A stretch of DNA of 64,000 nucleotides from positions 436,501 through 500,500 of the forward strand of contig OZ020256.1 of assembly GCA_963971285.1 (NCBI GenBank). Direction: 5' to 3'. Numbering within the stretch: the first letter of the stretch is position 1; every line of letters begins with the position of its first letter. Made by a program: the position numbers and the translations under genes. The stretch comes from Astropecten irregularis. Taxonomy: Eukaryota > Echinodermata > Asteroidea > Paxillosida > Astropectinidae. Positions 10,696 to 22,150 of the stretch are shown piece by piece. The notes below the pieces were generated by a model, which saw only the letters and a program-made list of their open reading frames with translations, was not told the DNA's origin and did not search any database.

Positions 10696-12091
10696 TGGAA
10701 TTCAACAGAGGCCACAGAAGCCATGGCCTCTGTTGCCCTGGTTCTTGGCCTTGGTGCCCCCTTCGAATTAAATAGGTCCATAGACATTATGATTTTCCAA
10801 TGGAAGTGCCCCTTGCAATGGAAAAGTGGCCTTGCCCCTTTCAGAACCAAATTCAAGGCCTGAAGTACATGTATTGTATTTTGGAGGACTTTGGACATTT
10901 AAAATACAGTTATCAGAAAAATATCATTCGATTGAACTTTTGCATTGTATATTTTGATACTATACAGTGTATATTCTGTTTTTGAAGAGAAAGACCGCAC
11001 AGTGCCTATGGGAGAAAGTACCCATCACCTGCCGAAGATCATTGATTTTTGCTGGAATGCGGAAATATGAATTTCAGTGCTTCATTAATATTGAATCATT
11101 CATTGACTTATTGTGTATTCCAATACTTTGTTATTCTTTTACTTTTCATCATTCCTCATCAGTTTGGGTGTATTCTTTTCTTTTTTTAAATTCACTAGAT
11201 GTCATAACCCTAACCCACTGCATACCACAGTTTACCACACATGGTTTTTTTTCCATGTGGTATGCATGGTATCCTGAATACCACAATACACCACAGTGTG
11301 GCATGTGTGGTTATGTATGGTTTATGATCCAGTTCCCCCTTGGCTGTGGAGAATATGGTAATGAATGTTTTCTATTCTTTGTGTTTGTCGCTCCGATCCA
11401 ATGTGGAAAAATCCCCAAATCAGGATTTTTTTCCTGACAAATCACTCGACATCCCTGCTAATAATGTAGAACAAATTAGCATTTTTCTGACTCCTGCAAC
11501 AATTTTTGTTGAGAAAGAAATACAGCACAATGCATACAAAATATGTGATCAGTGGCCGATTTCCAAATGCTTTGCGATCATCATTCAAGCCCAAATCAAT
11601 GCTACACAAAAATCGTATAAATTTTGCGTGTAGTGGTGGATTTTGGCATTAGTGAAATCGGCCCGTTTTTTATTATATTTGCTATGTAGGGCCTATTGCA
11701 TCGTCATTAAAATATTTGTTTCATAGGGAGGGGCACTTCATACCTGAACTCTACAGCAAAAAGAGCTTCCACTTAGGTTACCTAGCAACAAGTGGCGCTG
11801 TACTTTTGACTTTTTATATTCTCACATGTAAAGTGCACGTTTGTTGATGTCATGTAATTGTACAAGTAGGTCTCCATAGATCAACTTTAATCATTCAGGT
11901 GGAAATTTGACTTCCATCTATGAATTTCACATTGCTAGTTTCGTTAATTGCCAGTCCTATTCATATCATTGTAGCATTTGTAGTTTTTGAATGCATGCTT
12001 TGAGATAACTTTCAGTCTTTCAGTCTACAAAAGAAACTAAATTTATGCTCAAGTGTAGGCCCTATTGGCAAGGTATGAGTGGTTATCTTAC
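10696..12091. other. MGAT4 intron 2, proximal part
   Basis: No exon is supported. At about 10704-10770 there is a small palindromic stretch (CAACAGAGGCCA...TGGCCTCTGTTG). At 11210-11330 imperfect direct repeats of CATACCACA/ACCACACATGG occur. An element with inverted GGCCGATTTC ends spans about 11553-11664 (TGCTTTGCGATCA...AGTGAAATCGGCC) and resembles 48952-49046. A CTCF-like motif (AACAAGTGGCGCTGTAC) lies at about 11786-11802. Confidence 0.5.
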
Positions 12092-12292
12092 TTGCTAGTG
12101 TATCCTGGCTAGCATCATTCTGCAGGAATTGGTTGGTGGCGTTGTTGCGTTTGACGTCATCTCTTATCTTCTGTATTTCTCTTTGTAGGTGACGGACCTC
12201 CGCCTTGCGTGTTTCACTCTGCAGCTCAGTGTTACGCAGACGGACGTGAAGCTCCTCCAATCGAGCGGTGTATGCGTATGCATCGTTATCCT
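12092..12292 (-). CDS. MGAT4: MGAT4-like GnT-IV, exon 2 (coiled-coil stem)
   Basis: A 201-nt exon with a consensus acceptor (TTCTTTGACAG/AGG) and donor (CAA/GTAAGAT). Entered in phase 1 from exon 1, it encodes residues 29-95 of the model. The sequence is charged and heptad-like (ARLEELHVRLRNTELQSETR, then EVRHLQREIQKIRDDVKR). It is a predicted coiled-coil stem that would hold the Golgi lumenal catalytic domain away from the membrane. Vertebrate MGAT4A/B have the same plan: signal anchor, then a coiled stem, then the PSI..LPHL segment. A local ATG could start an open frame that reads past the donor, but the splice sites and phase match to exon 1 argue that this is an internal exon. Confidence 0.78.
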
Positions 12293-14577
12293 CTGTCAAA
12301 GAACAAAAGCGTTAAGATTAGAAGTCAGCAGATTTATAGCTGGGGTGATCTGACCTGCTCATAGACCCTGCCCCCCCCCCACTCCCCAGGATGGGGTGTG
12401 ATTTGTGAACCCATTTGGACCCAAACAACAATTGCAATGACAGGATCTGGTGCTTAATCACCTCTCAGTTCACATCTTTAGGCTCACAGACCTAGAACAG
12501 CACTTTCCAACAACTTCAGAACTTGCAAGATTAGTGTTAGCTGAATAACAAAAAGAACTACAGTAAGTCCCTAATTGCAACCAAACTTCTGAAGACAGCT
12601 GACCTGGGGTCGATTTTACAAAGCACTAAGACTCATCTTAAGAGAGAATCAATAAGCAAAGTACAATGTCACAATGCAAACCACTATGGTGATACTGACA
12701 ACTCATCTTAAGATTAAGCTCAGTGTTGTTGTTGATCAACCCAGCTCATCAAGGAGTACACATTGTACACGAACATGTAGGCTAAACATTATGTACACAT
12801 CATCACATGACTAACATGTGTGAAGCATGTATTCACACATCTTCTTCCAATCATCCAGGTAAAAGTGCTACTTAAAATCCTTCATTACTAAGCTAAAAAG
12901 TATGTAATATTTTCAAGATTGGAATGAAAACAACATCTGAAGTTTAGACATGTACATGTGAAGTATATGTCCATGTAGGCCTACATGTACATTTTAATAC
13001 ACGATGTATACTGTACATGTAGGATATATTGGGCCAGCATACTGTATTAGCAATGGAACAATGGACACTAAGATTGTACAGACAATATACATGTATTCCC
13101 CACCTGGTAAAATGACCCCAAGGCCCAAGTACCAGTCTACATTTACAGTACATGTACTTGGAATTTGAGGTCATCCATCTGACCTCAGATGGCTAGAGCC
13201 AATATTCTGCATTCCTATAAATCCCAAAACTGTTTAAACTTGACGTGAATTTCACTCACTCACGGCTAAGAAGACTGATTACCTATACTTTGAATCAGAA
13301 CAACAAATGAAGAAATAAATAACTCATTATTTTGGAATTGCTGGAATTCAAGCACTGACAGATACAACTTTATGCAGGCAATAAAACAGAGATAATTACA
13401 TTGCAAGAACATTTGGAATTCTTCTGTTTGTGCTGTAGATGTGTCTTTGACAGATAGTAAGTACTGCACAATACATGTACAATGTATATGGCATTCCAAA
13501 CACTGACAATGATGTCAGTCATAAATTAAAAAAGGAAGAAGAAATTACAATGTAGGTTTATCTAAGTTATTTTGACAAATTTTAAGTGGATTTCTTTCAT
13601 TTTTGAATGAATCAACAATAACAGAAATATATCTGAATGCACAAAGAATGAACTTATCGAACATCTTGTAGCTTGTTTTTAGATTTACGATCATGCACTG
13701 GGGCGGAAATAAAGACAGTGTACAACTGTCTGTACATGGTGGGACAGACTGCATTAAGATTAAAAAATGAGCGTCGACCTGGTTTAAAAACCATAATATT
13801 TGTGTCAATGTGATACACTTACATTACCCCTCAAATGATGCCACCAAGAAACATCCCTAAGTCACATGGAATCACCCAATCCACAAGCAGAATGGGAATT
13901 AAAACTATTAAAACATGGACCAATCCATTTCCTTAATCAGGAGTGCACACAGCGGTAAATGGTAATATTAGTTTCTGAACGGATCAAAAGTAAATTGTCA
14001 GTTTAAATTTAAAACTGTGCATTATATTCAATTTATGAAGTGAAATACCAAATATATACAAATTAATGTAAATTCTAAGCTTCACACTTTCACATTTTTT
14101 AACAAGGTTTTATAAAAGGCTCTTCTGATGAAACAAAATTGTGGATTCGTGAAATTCTGTAAATAAAATTTTTCGTGGTATTAGTGGTGGAAAAAGAAAG
14201 AAAAGAATAAATTTTCTTCACGTTTTTAGATCAACCAAGAGCTAGGCATGGCGCTGTAGATAACATTCCTTTCCTCCACATTCCAGCAAACCACATAAAT
14301 GTTTTTTTCTTAATGAATGTTTTTGCAAAGATTATCTCACCACATCCTTGATACACTGATCAAATGATCATGCGTTCTGGCTGGGCATGTGGCATAATAT
14401 TATTATTAAGTGCAAGGATCCACCATTGTACCCGCGATTGTTTTACAAGACGCAGCATAGCAGTTTTAACATCCATTGAAGGGGTCTCAATCTTTTCAAT
14501 TTGTAACAAGGTTCTTACTTGATTATTTCACAAGGCTTGCTCTCATAACTAGGCAAGCTGACTGGATTAATTTCAAT

Positions 14578-14717
14578 ACCTTGGGAGGTGAACAAAGAAA
14601 CAATGACAAGAGCGGGATTCGAACCTGCGACCACGGCCACTGTATTCTGGGAGGGTCGCAGGTTAGAAATAGAATAGAATCCTGCTTGAGTCTATTTTTC
14701 TTTGTTCACTTTTCAAG
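14578..14717. repeat. Inverted pair of tRNA-derived SINE ends
   Basis: On the minus strand, 14590-14665 reads as a tRNA-like 3' half with GGTTCGAATCCCGC followed by TCATTGTTTCTTTGTTCAC. On the plus strand, 14690-14712 carries GTCTATTTTTCTTTGTTCAC. The outer ends CCTTGGGAGGTGAACAAAG and CTTTGTTCACTTTTCAAGG are imperfect inverted copies. The same body and tail occur at 20661-20755. Confidence 0.7.
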
Positions 14718-15359
14718 GACAGCTTTCACACGTTTTAAAACATGGATGAGTTTCTAGTAAATGTGCAAAGGTTTTGTTGAAGCCTTGTCAAAATGATAAC
14801 GTGTGAAACAGCCATTGGACATCCACGGTCCTTCTGCCAGGTTTTATAATGTAATATTTTACAGCCTGCCTGAGACGTGTACAATAATCCTATAGAATCT
14901 AGCCAGATAATATAGGACCTTCAATGGACAAGTCTCTTTGTCTGTTTAAGTGGTCAAACCTATCAACCGTGTAATGTATCACCACAATATGACAATTACT
15001 AAACAACAAAGCGGCAACACACAGAGACTGTCACAGAAAAAGGTTCGTTCCTTTCAAGATTCAATGTCAACCAGTCTGATCACAACTCACAATGGACTCG
15101 TTCCAGTATACGTTAAGCTGAAACAAATGGATTCGCAAATTGCCTGCCTCTTGGCTAGTATTTGGGCACCATACAGCGTGACCATGAAAAACACTTTGCA
15201 CAAACCATACAGTGCTTATTATATTAATATTTCTCAATGATGTCAGTTGATATGGGAAATATTTGATGTATTAAGTCATCAAGTAAACACTGAATGATGA
15301 AGTGTCACAGTGCCTGCACATTTATAATCATAGGACGTGTACAATACATTATTGGACTA

Positions 15360-15463
15360 GGGTCAATTTCACCCAAGATCATAACTTACTACTAGTACTT
15401 ATGATGGGTTATCTTTCGTAACTCGAGTTACGCTCGATCGTAGGACATTGTTAAATCGACCCC
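15360..15463. repeat. GGGGTCGATTT-ended MITE (family R2), copy 1
   Basis: It begins GGGTCAATTTCACCCAAGAT and ends TTAAATCGACCCC. It carries the family core GGGTTATC(T/C)TTCGTAACTC and GAGTTACG(C/A)TCGATCGTAG. Other copies lie at about 19716, 35390 and 36127. Confidence 0.75.
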
Positions 15464-15737
15464 TGGTCTTACAACATGTAAACATCAAATTTATTCAACA
15501 AACGTTACGCCTCTACTTGTAATTCTTCATAAAACATCAATATTTCATTAACGATGCACGGAACGTATCATGTCTTGTCACTTCTGTTATTAAAAATAAT
15601 ATAACATTGACAGGTAAATGCCTGTAGGGTATTTATCATTATAACATAGCCTACAGAATTTTATTTTCTTATTTTGAATTCACGAATCTAACCATTCTTT
15701 CGACACTGCGTACTATTTCAATATTTACACTACTTAC

Positions 15738-15822
15738 CAGTGTGATTCAGCACAGCAAAGAAGGAAAAGGTTGCAAATATTGAGCAGAGTACAAGCCAAA
15801 ATCTGCCCCTTTTTAAGCCCAT
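15738..15822 (-). CDS. MGAT4: MGAT4-like GnT-IV, exon 1 (signal anchor)
   Basis: The first coding exon starts at an ATG on the minus strand (15822) and ends at an ACTG/GTAAGT donor in phase 1. It encodes 28 residues beginning MGLKRGRFWLVLCSIFATFS. This is a short basic tail (Lys4, Arg5, Arg7) followed by a hydrophobic segment at about residues 8-25, typical of a type II Golgi signal anchor. In the same frame upstream there is a TAG within the same stretch, so this ATG is the first available. Joined to 12292-12092 the codon completes as Glu and the frame stays open. On its own this exon is not diagnostic of family; the MGAT4 assignment rests on exon 3. A different frame on the same strand is open for 78 codons and is rejected. 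Confidence 0.72.
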
Positions 15823-16300
15823 GAGTCGGCAGAGTGCCAGCTTGGACAGCACCTTTGCTGTATGTACGGACAAGGCGATGTAGAGACGACCCTACCACAC
15901 CGTACCAGCAGCCCACCAGCCCCCCGAGGGATCTTACCCCCCGACGGCACCACAAACTCTCACGTCTTTTCACTCCAAATCCAGGATCCTAGCAGAATGT
16001 GTACCATCTAAACGGTGTCAATTGATGTTATGCCGCCCTGGAGTCATGGCCCAGTTCACCTAAATGGCGGTTAAAAGGCCCATTCGGTCGAGGAATATTC
16101 TTCCTTTTCATAAAATTTTCAGCTCCAGTTATTTCTTGTGTTGTTACCATTACACATTATATCCCATTGACATAGTACATGATATTACAATGTGTGTACG
16201 ACCCCAGTAGTCTCTATTCAAGACGTCAATGTCATCAATCCAAGGTGATAACATATAGAGGGCGCTATTACCTTTTCTGTGATAGATATCTATCTTTTAA
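15823..16300 (-). promoter_or_regulatory. Putative 5' UTR and promoter region of MGAT4-like gene
   Basis: The region upstream of the MGAT4 start is locally CG-richer (about 15880-16090) than the flanks. It holds AAATGGCGGTT at about 16062 (YY1-like core) and a CTCF-like AGAGGGCGCTA at 16257-16267. No transcription start can be fixed from sequence. Confidence 0.3.
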
Positions 16301-17309
16301 AATGTCCAGTTTCAGAAGCTTAAGTGTCTCGTTTTACCCTATTTGCAATTATAGGTGAAACCTATTTACTCCTGTTTGTTCTGATCGAGAGTGGACTCTT
16401 TTTGAGATGATCTCCTTTTTGGGAGGTCGACATGTGGTTGTTGTACACAAATTATGAGAGCGGACCCAAATAGTCTAGCCACAATGCCAACAATTTTACA
16501 GACATGTAAATAGTAATAACTCGTCATCTTGATTTTCTATTTCTACCTATAAAAAAAGAACATGATTTATAAGTTTGAAAATCAGTTAATTAACGTTCCA
16601 ACTGAGAAGAACAGGGGTGTTCCTCTGCCTTGTATTAAGCAGTCAGAAAATGTCAATCAAGCAGATTGATATATGTGAGTGTAAAACAACTTTATTCCGG
16701 AATAAAGTTGTTCTATTCTCTCGCCTCCTACTCCAAGGGAAATATGATTGTTAACATTATTCGACCATTGTGCAAGACAGAGACCTTCTGACCTGAATAA
16801 TTCGGTTATTGCAAACATCATATCCTGACTTCGATGTCAGATGTAAATTATCCTTGGATAACTTTCGAAACGTTTGTAATAAGAAATGCACATGGCCCAC
16901 TTTCAAATAACCCCGACTGCTAACGGATTGGTAGAAGGTGCATGGCTGGCGTGATAAACTCTTGACAAAGCCTCAAAATAATGAGGAATTCTGCCTGACA
17001 TAATGCATAATGCCCGTGATATTAAAACAGGTGTTGCATGGTAATTACTGTTGTTCTAATCCATGTTTCCTGAAAACGCACGTGCCAGTAAGCTCCTGTT
17101 TCGTTTTGCTTATTTTATATTTTATCGAATTGTATATGGTGCTAGTTATATTTCTTTATTATGATTTGGGAAATGTTATGGTGATCCTTGTAATCGTGTG
17201 TTGTTTTGTTGACTGGGCCACCGAATGTGGTGTTTTTCATAATTAAAAATGAAGTATGTAGTGCCGGTAGGTTGACAAAGTGCAAGTCGATAGATAAATT
17301 TAGCGCAGT

Positions 17310-17640
17310 TTGCAGTGTAGAGCTATTAGAGTTGGTGGAAACACAGGGACTAATGTGTTTTACTGTTTCCGTCGGTTAAAACACACAGTTGCAAATGTCA
17401 CTGCCTTACATTCCTGCGCCATGATCTCCCATCATCCCTGGGTTCGACGAGGGAGATTTATGTGTGTTTTTCTACACTTATCGGATGAAGATGAGTCTAG
17501 GTCGGAATTGGAAGACAATGCCACCTATCAAGAGTGACTGGAAGAGGCGTAAGGAGCCAATGAAGAGATGTGGACTGAAAAATATGAAAAGTATCTCAAC
17601 GAGAATGTATGAAGATGAAAGCCTTCGAGTCTCTTACATA
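17310..17640 (+). pseudogene. Possible decayed coding remnant, unidentified
   Basis: One frame reads acidic sequence DEDESRSELEDNATYQE, a TGA stop, LEEA, a TAA stop, then GANEEMWTEKYEKYLNENV. The amino acids look like a charged helical protein interrupted by two nonsense codons, with further stops after. I do not recognise the family. An overlapping frame is open to 17841 but is lower in complexity evidence. It could be a processed pseudogene or chance. Confidence 0.25.
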
Positions 17641-18319
17641 GAAAATGTTAAAGTACCATATGTACAGCTTGCCTACTTATTACACTGTGTTATATCTAAG
17701 TTTTATACACATTTTGCCAGTTATAAAGACAAAATTAATGTATTTTTGGTTTATAGTTACAAAAATGGGACATACGAACTAATGCATGTCTTTGTACACT
17801 ACGTTTCCTCAAACATGCAGGATAGTGCTGAAAAAGTATAATATTGATATTATTGCATATGTACCAGTATAAGTAACTTGGAAGAAAAACATTTGAAATA
17901 TTAACCTCAGAACAATATTGCAAAAACCGACTAATTTGAAAATTTGAAATAGCATCACGGTTGCACTGACTCTTTATGCGGATATATCTTGATAACACAG
18001 TGGATAACACTGACCCGCGTTTCATTCGCATAGGCATATGGAATAATTTGGCAACAGCCATAGATGTCTAGTTTGTTATATTATTTTGATGATGATGGGA
18101 TACTCCATGTGCAGAGTACGTTATAGGGCTAGCTCTATGGCATGTGAGTTTAGATGACAGCACTACATGAGTCACTCACTGGTAGCCTGCGTGGAAAGCA
18201 TTCAGGAAAGATATTAATTATCATAATTCTTAGCAAACACAATATAGCCAAAAGAGGGCGCTATACAATTGTATACTCGGTCGTACGGATGTAAAACGTA
18301 AGGTGTTCCTCAAAATAAA

Positions 18320-18497
18320 CTATATGCTGAAAATATAGGTCAGTGATTTTCCATTGAAGCTGAATCCTTTTCAAACTAGAGAATCTACTTTCGAACCGCA
18401 GCCAAACGCCTCTATTTTCATACTCGTTATTTCAGAACGGTTTCACGAAAATGGAGCCGGAGCCAGACGGAGCCTGAGCCTCCGTTTGTAAACGCCC
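18320..18497 (-). repeat. GAGCC-rich MITE (family R3), truncated copy A
   Basis: It shares with the copies at 25633, 39969, 42959 and 46084 the interior TATGCTGAAAATATAGG, AGAGAATCTACTTTCGAACC and the end GGAGCCTGAGCCTCCGTTT(G)TAAACGCCC. The opposite terminal GGCTC run is missing. Confidence 0.85.
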
Positions 18498-19715
18498 ATA
18501 GACACTTTGTGTAATCATTAATGAAGATGCATTCAGTAAAGTGAGTGATGTATGAACAGTATATACGATCTCACATTCTACTATGCTTGGCCTTTATCCT
18601 TGAGAACAAGGTTGAATAACCTCTTCTTTCCCTTTCAACATTAATATTTAAGCACATATTGCCTTGATGAATATATATAAACCAGACCGAGATAATTAGA
18701 CTTAACGTCAATATTCCAATAGCAAGCTGTTTACACGCCAAACCAAAGTCGCCAGGAGTGGACCTTGGCACCTAGGTAATTCTTGGTTTCCATGCCGATG
18801 GCGCTCCAAGCAAAAGATCACCAAGTCACCGGTTAGTGCGTGTATATTCATAATGCTCCATTGCAAGGACCAGGCAGACGTGTGTGCCTACTTTCTTCAG
18901 GTCCGTGTCTATTTCAATGATAATTTTTAATTAACAATCTAAGCGCGAAGAAATATAGGCCATGCAATAACGTCATATCGTTTAACGCACTGATTCAGTA
19001 TGGTATGTTGGCAAATAACCCTACCCTTGAAATACTGATCTCTAACGGACCCTACGGTGATTTGGTCACAGCTAGGGGAAGCTAGTCAACGACTTAATAC
19101 CAACAACGAATGAACAAATAAAATTACAGACAATATAAATAAATACAACGCCTCAGTATCGATAGTACAATCTTTTTCAACTTGACATGAGAAAGATGAG
19201 ATCGAAGCGTCCTTACTCTAAGCATTTCATATAATTATTTCATTATTTTATGACAGTACGTTACCCGCCAAAATACCAGACGGGTTTTTATAATATGAAG
19301 TCCATCAGCAAAAACCCATTATTCCAAAACGTAACTGTGTAATGACTGATGAGAGTCTGTTGATTATTATGGGGAGTATAATGGTCATACTAGAAGGCAG
19401 CGATACGTGACGGCATATTAGTGTTACATCCGTAAAGTCTTATATTTATTATCCTTACCTGGCTCTTCTTCAATTTAAATTGAAATCAATCTGAAGCATG
19501 CATGGATATATAGAGATATATCCAGTCTATAGTTAGGAGCCATATTGGCGCATCATGTACCGTCTCTACAAGTCAACTAAGTATGTAACAAATCGTGTAG
19601 CAAATTGCAATGACTTACATAGTAGAATAATATAGAACAAGTCTACACGTGGTACCGGACTGTATACAACAACACTTATCTCAACGACCTCATCACAATC
19701 TGCGATATTTTTCAA

Positions 19716-19853
19716 ACATCAAACTCTTCGTAACTTACTATCAATCGTAGGAATTTTGATGCATTGTAGCCCTACGTGGGATAGGCCCCCGGCTACGATG
19801 GGTTATCCTTCGTAACTCGAGTTACGATCGATCGCAGGGCTTCGTGAAATCGT
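19716..19853. repeat. GGGGTCGATTT-ended MITE (family R2), copy 2
   Basis: It contains TCGTAACTTACTATCAATCG, GGGTTATCCTTCGTAACTCG and GATCGATCGCAGGGCTTCGTGAAATCG. The outermost GGGG bases are lost. Confidence 0.75.
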
Positions 19854-20660
19854 ACTGTTTATGAACCTTATTGTGTTGATATACAAACCATAGCACGAAT
19901 AGGCTTCATAGGTGACCGAATGATATAAAACCATTTAACCTTTTTGGCAAACATTGTGCAAAATTCAAAATGTACGTTTTACAGAATATTATATTCTGTT
20001 TTGATCATTTGTTTTTATTTCCAAGAAATCAAATCCTATATTTTTTATGTTAACGGAACATTCTGTATACAACACGTGATTATATACTGTGATGGCTCTA
20101 GTTGTTTCGGCGGCCATCTTGGTTGGCACAAACTCATGTTGTGAGATTGCAGAAGCAAGTTTCACGTTGCTCGCAACGTGAGTCTAATAATAGTTCAATA
20201 AAGCAGCACTGCGGTTGCTGATAATGCCATGTCTTCCCTCTCGTATTGCCTAGCCGAGATTTGAATTAATTACATTTTTAGATATTTTTAACCAGTTCTC
20301 ACAATATTCTATTCGTCCACTAGTGTGCCGTTGCCATGGTGATTTTACTTACACTGTGAGACGAACAAACAGCATACATCATTCAATTCAATGAATGCAT
20401 AATGCATATACCCTGACCTTACCGTTTGATGTGTTTATATAATTATAGATGACTGAAATTATTCTACAGTGCATCATTGCTTGGGTAACCTATACAATTA
20501 TTTACATAACGTTTACCACTTGTGCAAGTCTTGTAAATGTCCGAATATCACCCGGCCTTGAGCTAATAGACAAAAAAACATGCGGTGTGTGCATGGTTTC
20601 ATGGCTTCTGACTGCCAAACGAACAAAGATAGTTGACTATTGGGGTCACCACCAACATAG

Positions 20661-20760
20661 GGCTGGATGGCTCAGTTGGTAGAGCGCCTGTACGGTATTC
20701 AGGAGGTCGCCGGTTCGAATTCCGCTCCAGTCAATTTTTCTTTGTTCACTTTTCTTGTCA
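20661..20760 (+). repeat. tRNA-derived SINE (tRNA-like head at 20661-20733)
   Basis: The 73-nt head folds as a tRNA. The acceptor is GGCTGGA/TCCAGTC (one G-U), the D stem GCTC/GAGC is perfect, and the T loop is TTCGAAT. The anticodon loop is ACGGTAT, which would give GGT (Thr), but base 33 is C instead of T, the last anticodon-stem pair is T-T and the T stem has a C-C mismatch. These defects and the shared TTTTTCTTTGTTCACTTTTC tail (also at 14700) indicate a SINE rather than a working tRNA gene. The A box is like GGCTCAGTTGGTAGAGCGCC and the B box like GGTTCGAATTCCG. A decayed copy follows at 20921-20985. Confidence 0.75.
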
Positions 20761-20989
20761 GTTACTAATTACAGCTGGTCAGTTTAAGGAACTAGCCGTT
20801 AGTTAACCAGCCAACCAGGCCAGCAAACGAGCTAGATAACCAATACCTAACTGAAGCACAAGCCCAGATGCAAGTGTCATCCATACCTACCAGAGTTAAA
20901 AAGATAATTTACCATTATGGACACCACCAACAGCACCGGTACAGTATTCCCAGGTCGCTTGTTTGAATCCTATAGTCAATTCTGTTAAA

Positions 20990-22150
20990 TGTTCAATGAC
21001 CTGCATGTCATCTAAACACTACTAGCCAGATTGAAATCACCCCCACACTTAGACATGCTGGAAAACGTCCTATAAACTAGCCAAACATTGAAACATTAGA
21101 ACATCAAGCACACCAAATATACTCAAACAACCAAGGCAATCAAACAACCAAGCAAACATTCCCACCAACCAACCATCAACAAACAAACAAATATCCATCC
21201 ATTTACTACACCCACAATCAGTCAAACATCTAACCAACTATGCACCCATCATTAATCTAACCTCAGACACCCAACCAACCGACCAACCAATCGTTAAAGG
21301 TAATATCATATACTTTGGTTTCTGTCAAAGAAATGCAGATTCATGAGCAAAAATATCAAGGAATGTACAGTAACAGTCATCTGAGAAATTTTATGTCACA
21401 TACGGTGCCCACGTTTTGGTTTACTCACTGGTTTTACTCGTTTCTTGATAAATACAGCATTTCAGGCAGAAAACAAATTGAACGGTATGTTTATACCAAC
21501 ACCATCTTTATACCCTGTAAGTTATGGGTAAATCTGTGAACATTTCTGTTTTGGTTTCCTACCAAAGTATGATACTACATGTACATTTAACATACAACTA
21601 AACAAACAGCCAGTCAGAACATTTGACCAACCAAAACACTCACCACTGATCAGCTGACAAAAAAAATAGCCCTCAAAATGAATAAACCATCGACCATAAA
21701 GAGCACAATACGTGAATAAAAGAAGAAAATCGGAACGACCTTGCATAACAAAAATGAAATGCTTTAAATACAATCATGTAGCATCAAAACAACAAATAAT
21801 ATATACTGTATACATCTACTTCCTATCTTACATGAGTGTGAACAATTGTCACATGTCAGGATATAACTCTGACGTCACACAGACCTACACACTGCAGCAA
21901 AAGTGAATGGCCGAAACACCATTTTTCTTACCACTAGAGCTTACTACACTTTGTCCATGTCGAGGTATTATTCTATTATTCAAATTCTACCGACTGGATA
22001 CAAGTTCGAATGATAGGAGTTCCCTTCATTGTACATCATGGCCTTGGGTTCGTATATGCATAATGATTTCCATGGTTTTTGGTTTTGTTGTTATTGTCAT
22101 CTGAGATCTTACAATCCATCAAAAAAAAGACATCTCGACAAATCCGCCTC
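20990..22150. other. Intergenic, CCAA-rich tract and R1 MITE
   Basis: About 21100-21290 is rich in AACC/AAACAACC simple repeats. An R1 MITE follows at 21295-21590. No gene is recognised; short frames here lack any domain. Confidence 0.45.
21295..21590 (+). repeat. R1 MITE, internally deleted copy
   Basis: It begins TAAAGGTAATATCATATACT and ends ACCAAAGTATGATACTACAT. The segment between ACGTTTTGG and TTTACTCACTGG is deleted compared with 6831-7201. Confidence 0.8.

Larger units (their letters stand above)
12293..15737. other. MGAT4 intron 1
   Basis: A 3.4-kb intron in the model, bounded by consensus GTAAGT and CAG on the minus strand. It contains a C-rich run at about 12370, a degenerate GGGGTCGATTTTAC-ended fragment (12606-about 12712), an inverted pair of SINE pieces (14578-14717) and a GGTCAATTTC MITE (15360-15463). 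Many TGTACATGTA-type stretches lie at 12750-13160. No further exon is supported. Confidence 0.55.
16301..19715. other. Intergenic, sparse features
   Basis: No intact gene. A perfect 28-bp palindrome (AACAACTTTATTCC and its complement) lies at 16685-16712. A nonsense-interrupted coding-like stretch lies at 17310-17640, a CTCF-like AGAGGGCGCTA at 18253-18263, and a truncated GAGCC-rich MITE at 18320-18497. Confidence 0.45.

Noticed and set aside
12012-12299. A stand-alone 95-codon coiled-coil gene starting at the local ATG
   Set aside because: The ATG arises from bases inside the upstream intron next to a consensus acceptor, and the tail after 12092 is intronic beyond a consensus donor.
15734-15973. 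78-codon minus-strand frame over MGAT4 exon 1
   Set aside because: It is a different frame from the one that encodes the signal anchor and joins in phase to exon 2.
20060-20130. Minus-strand ATGGCCGCC start in an AAGATGGCCGCC context
   Set aside because: YY1/TISU-like, but the following frame is short and of biased composition, with no convincing donor or promoter motifs.
20661-20733. Functional tRNA-Thr (GGT) gene
   Set aside because: C at position 33, a mismatch in the anticodon stem and one in the T stem, plus a SINE tail shared with other copies.
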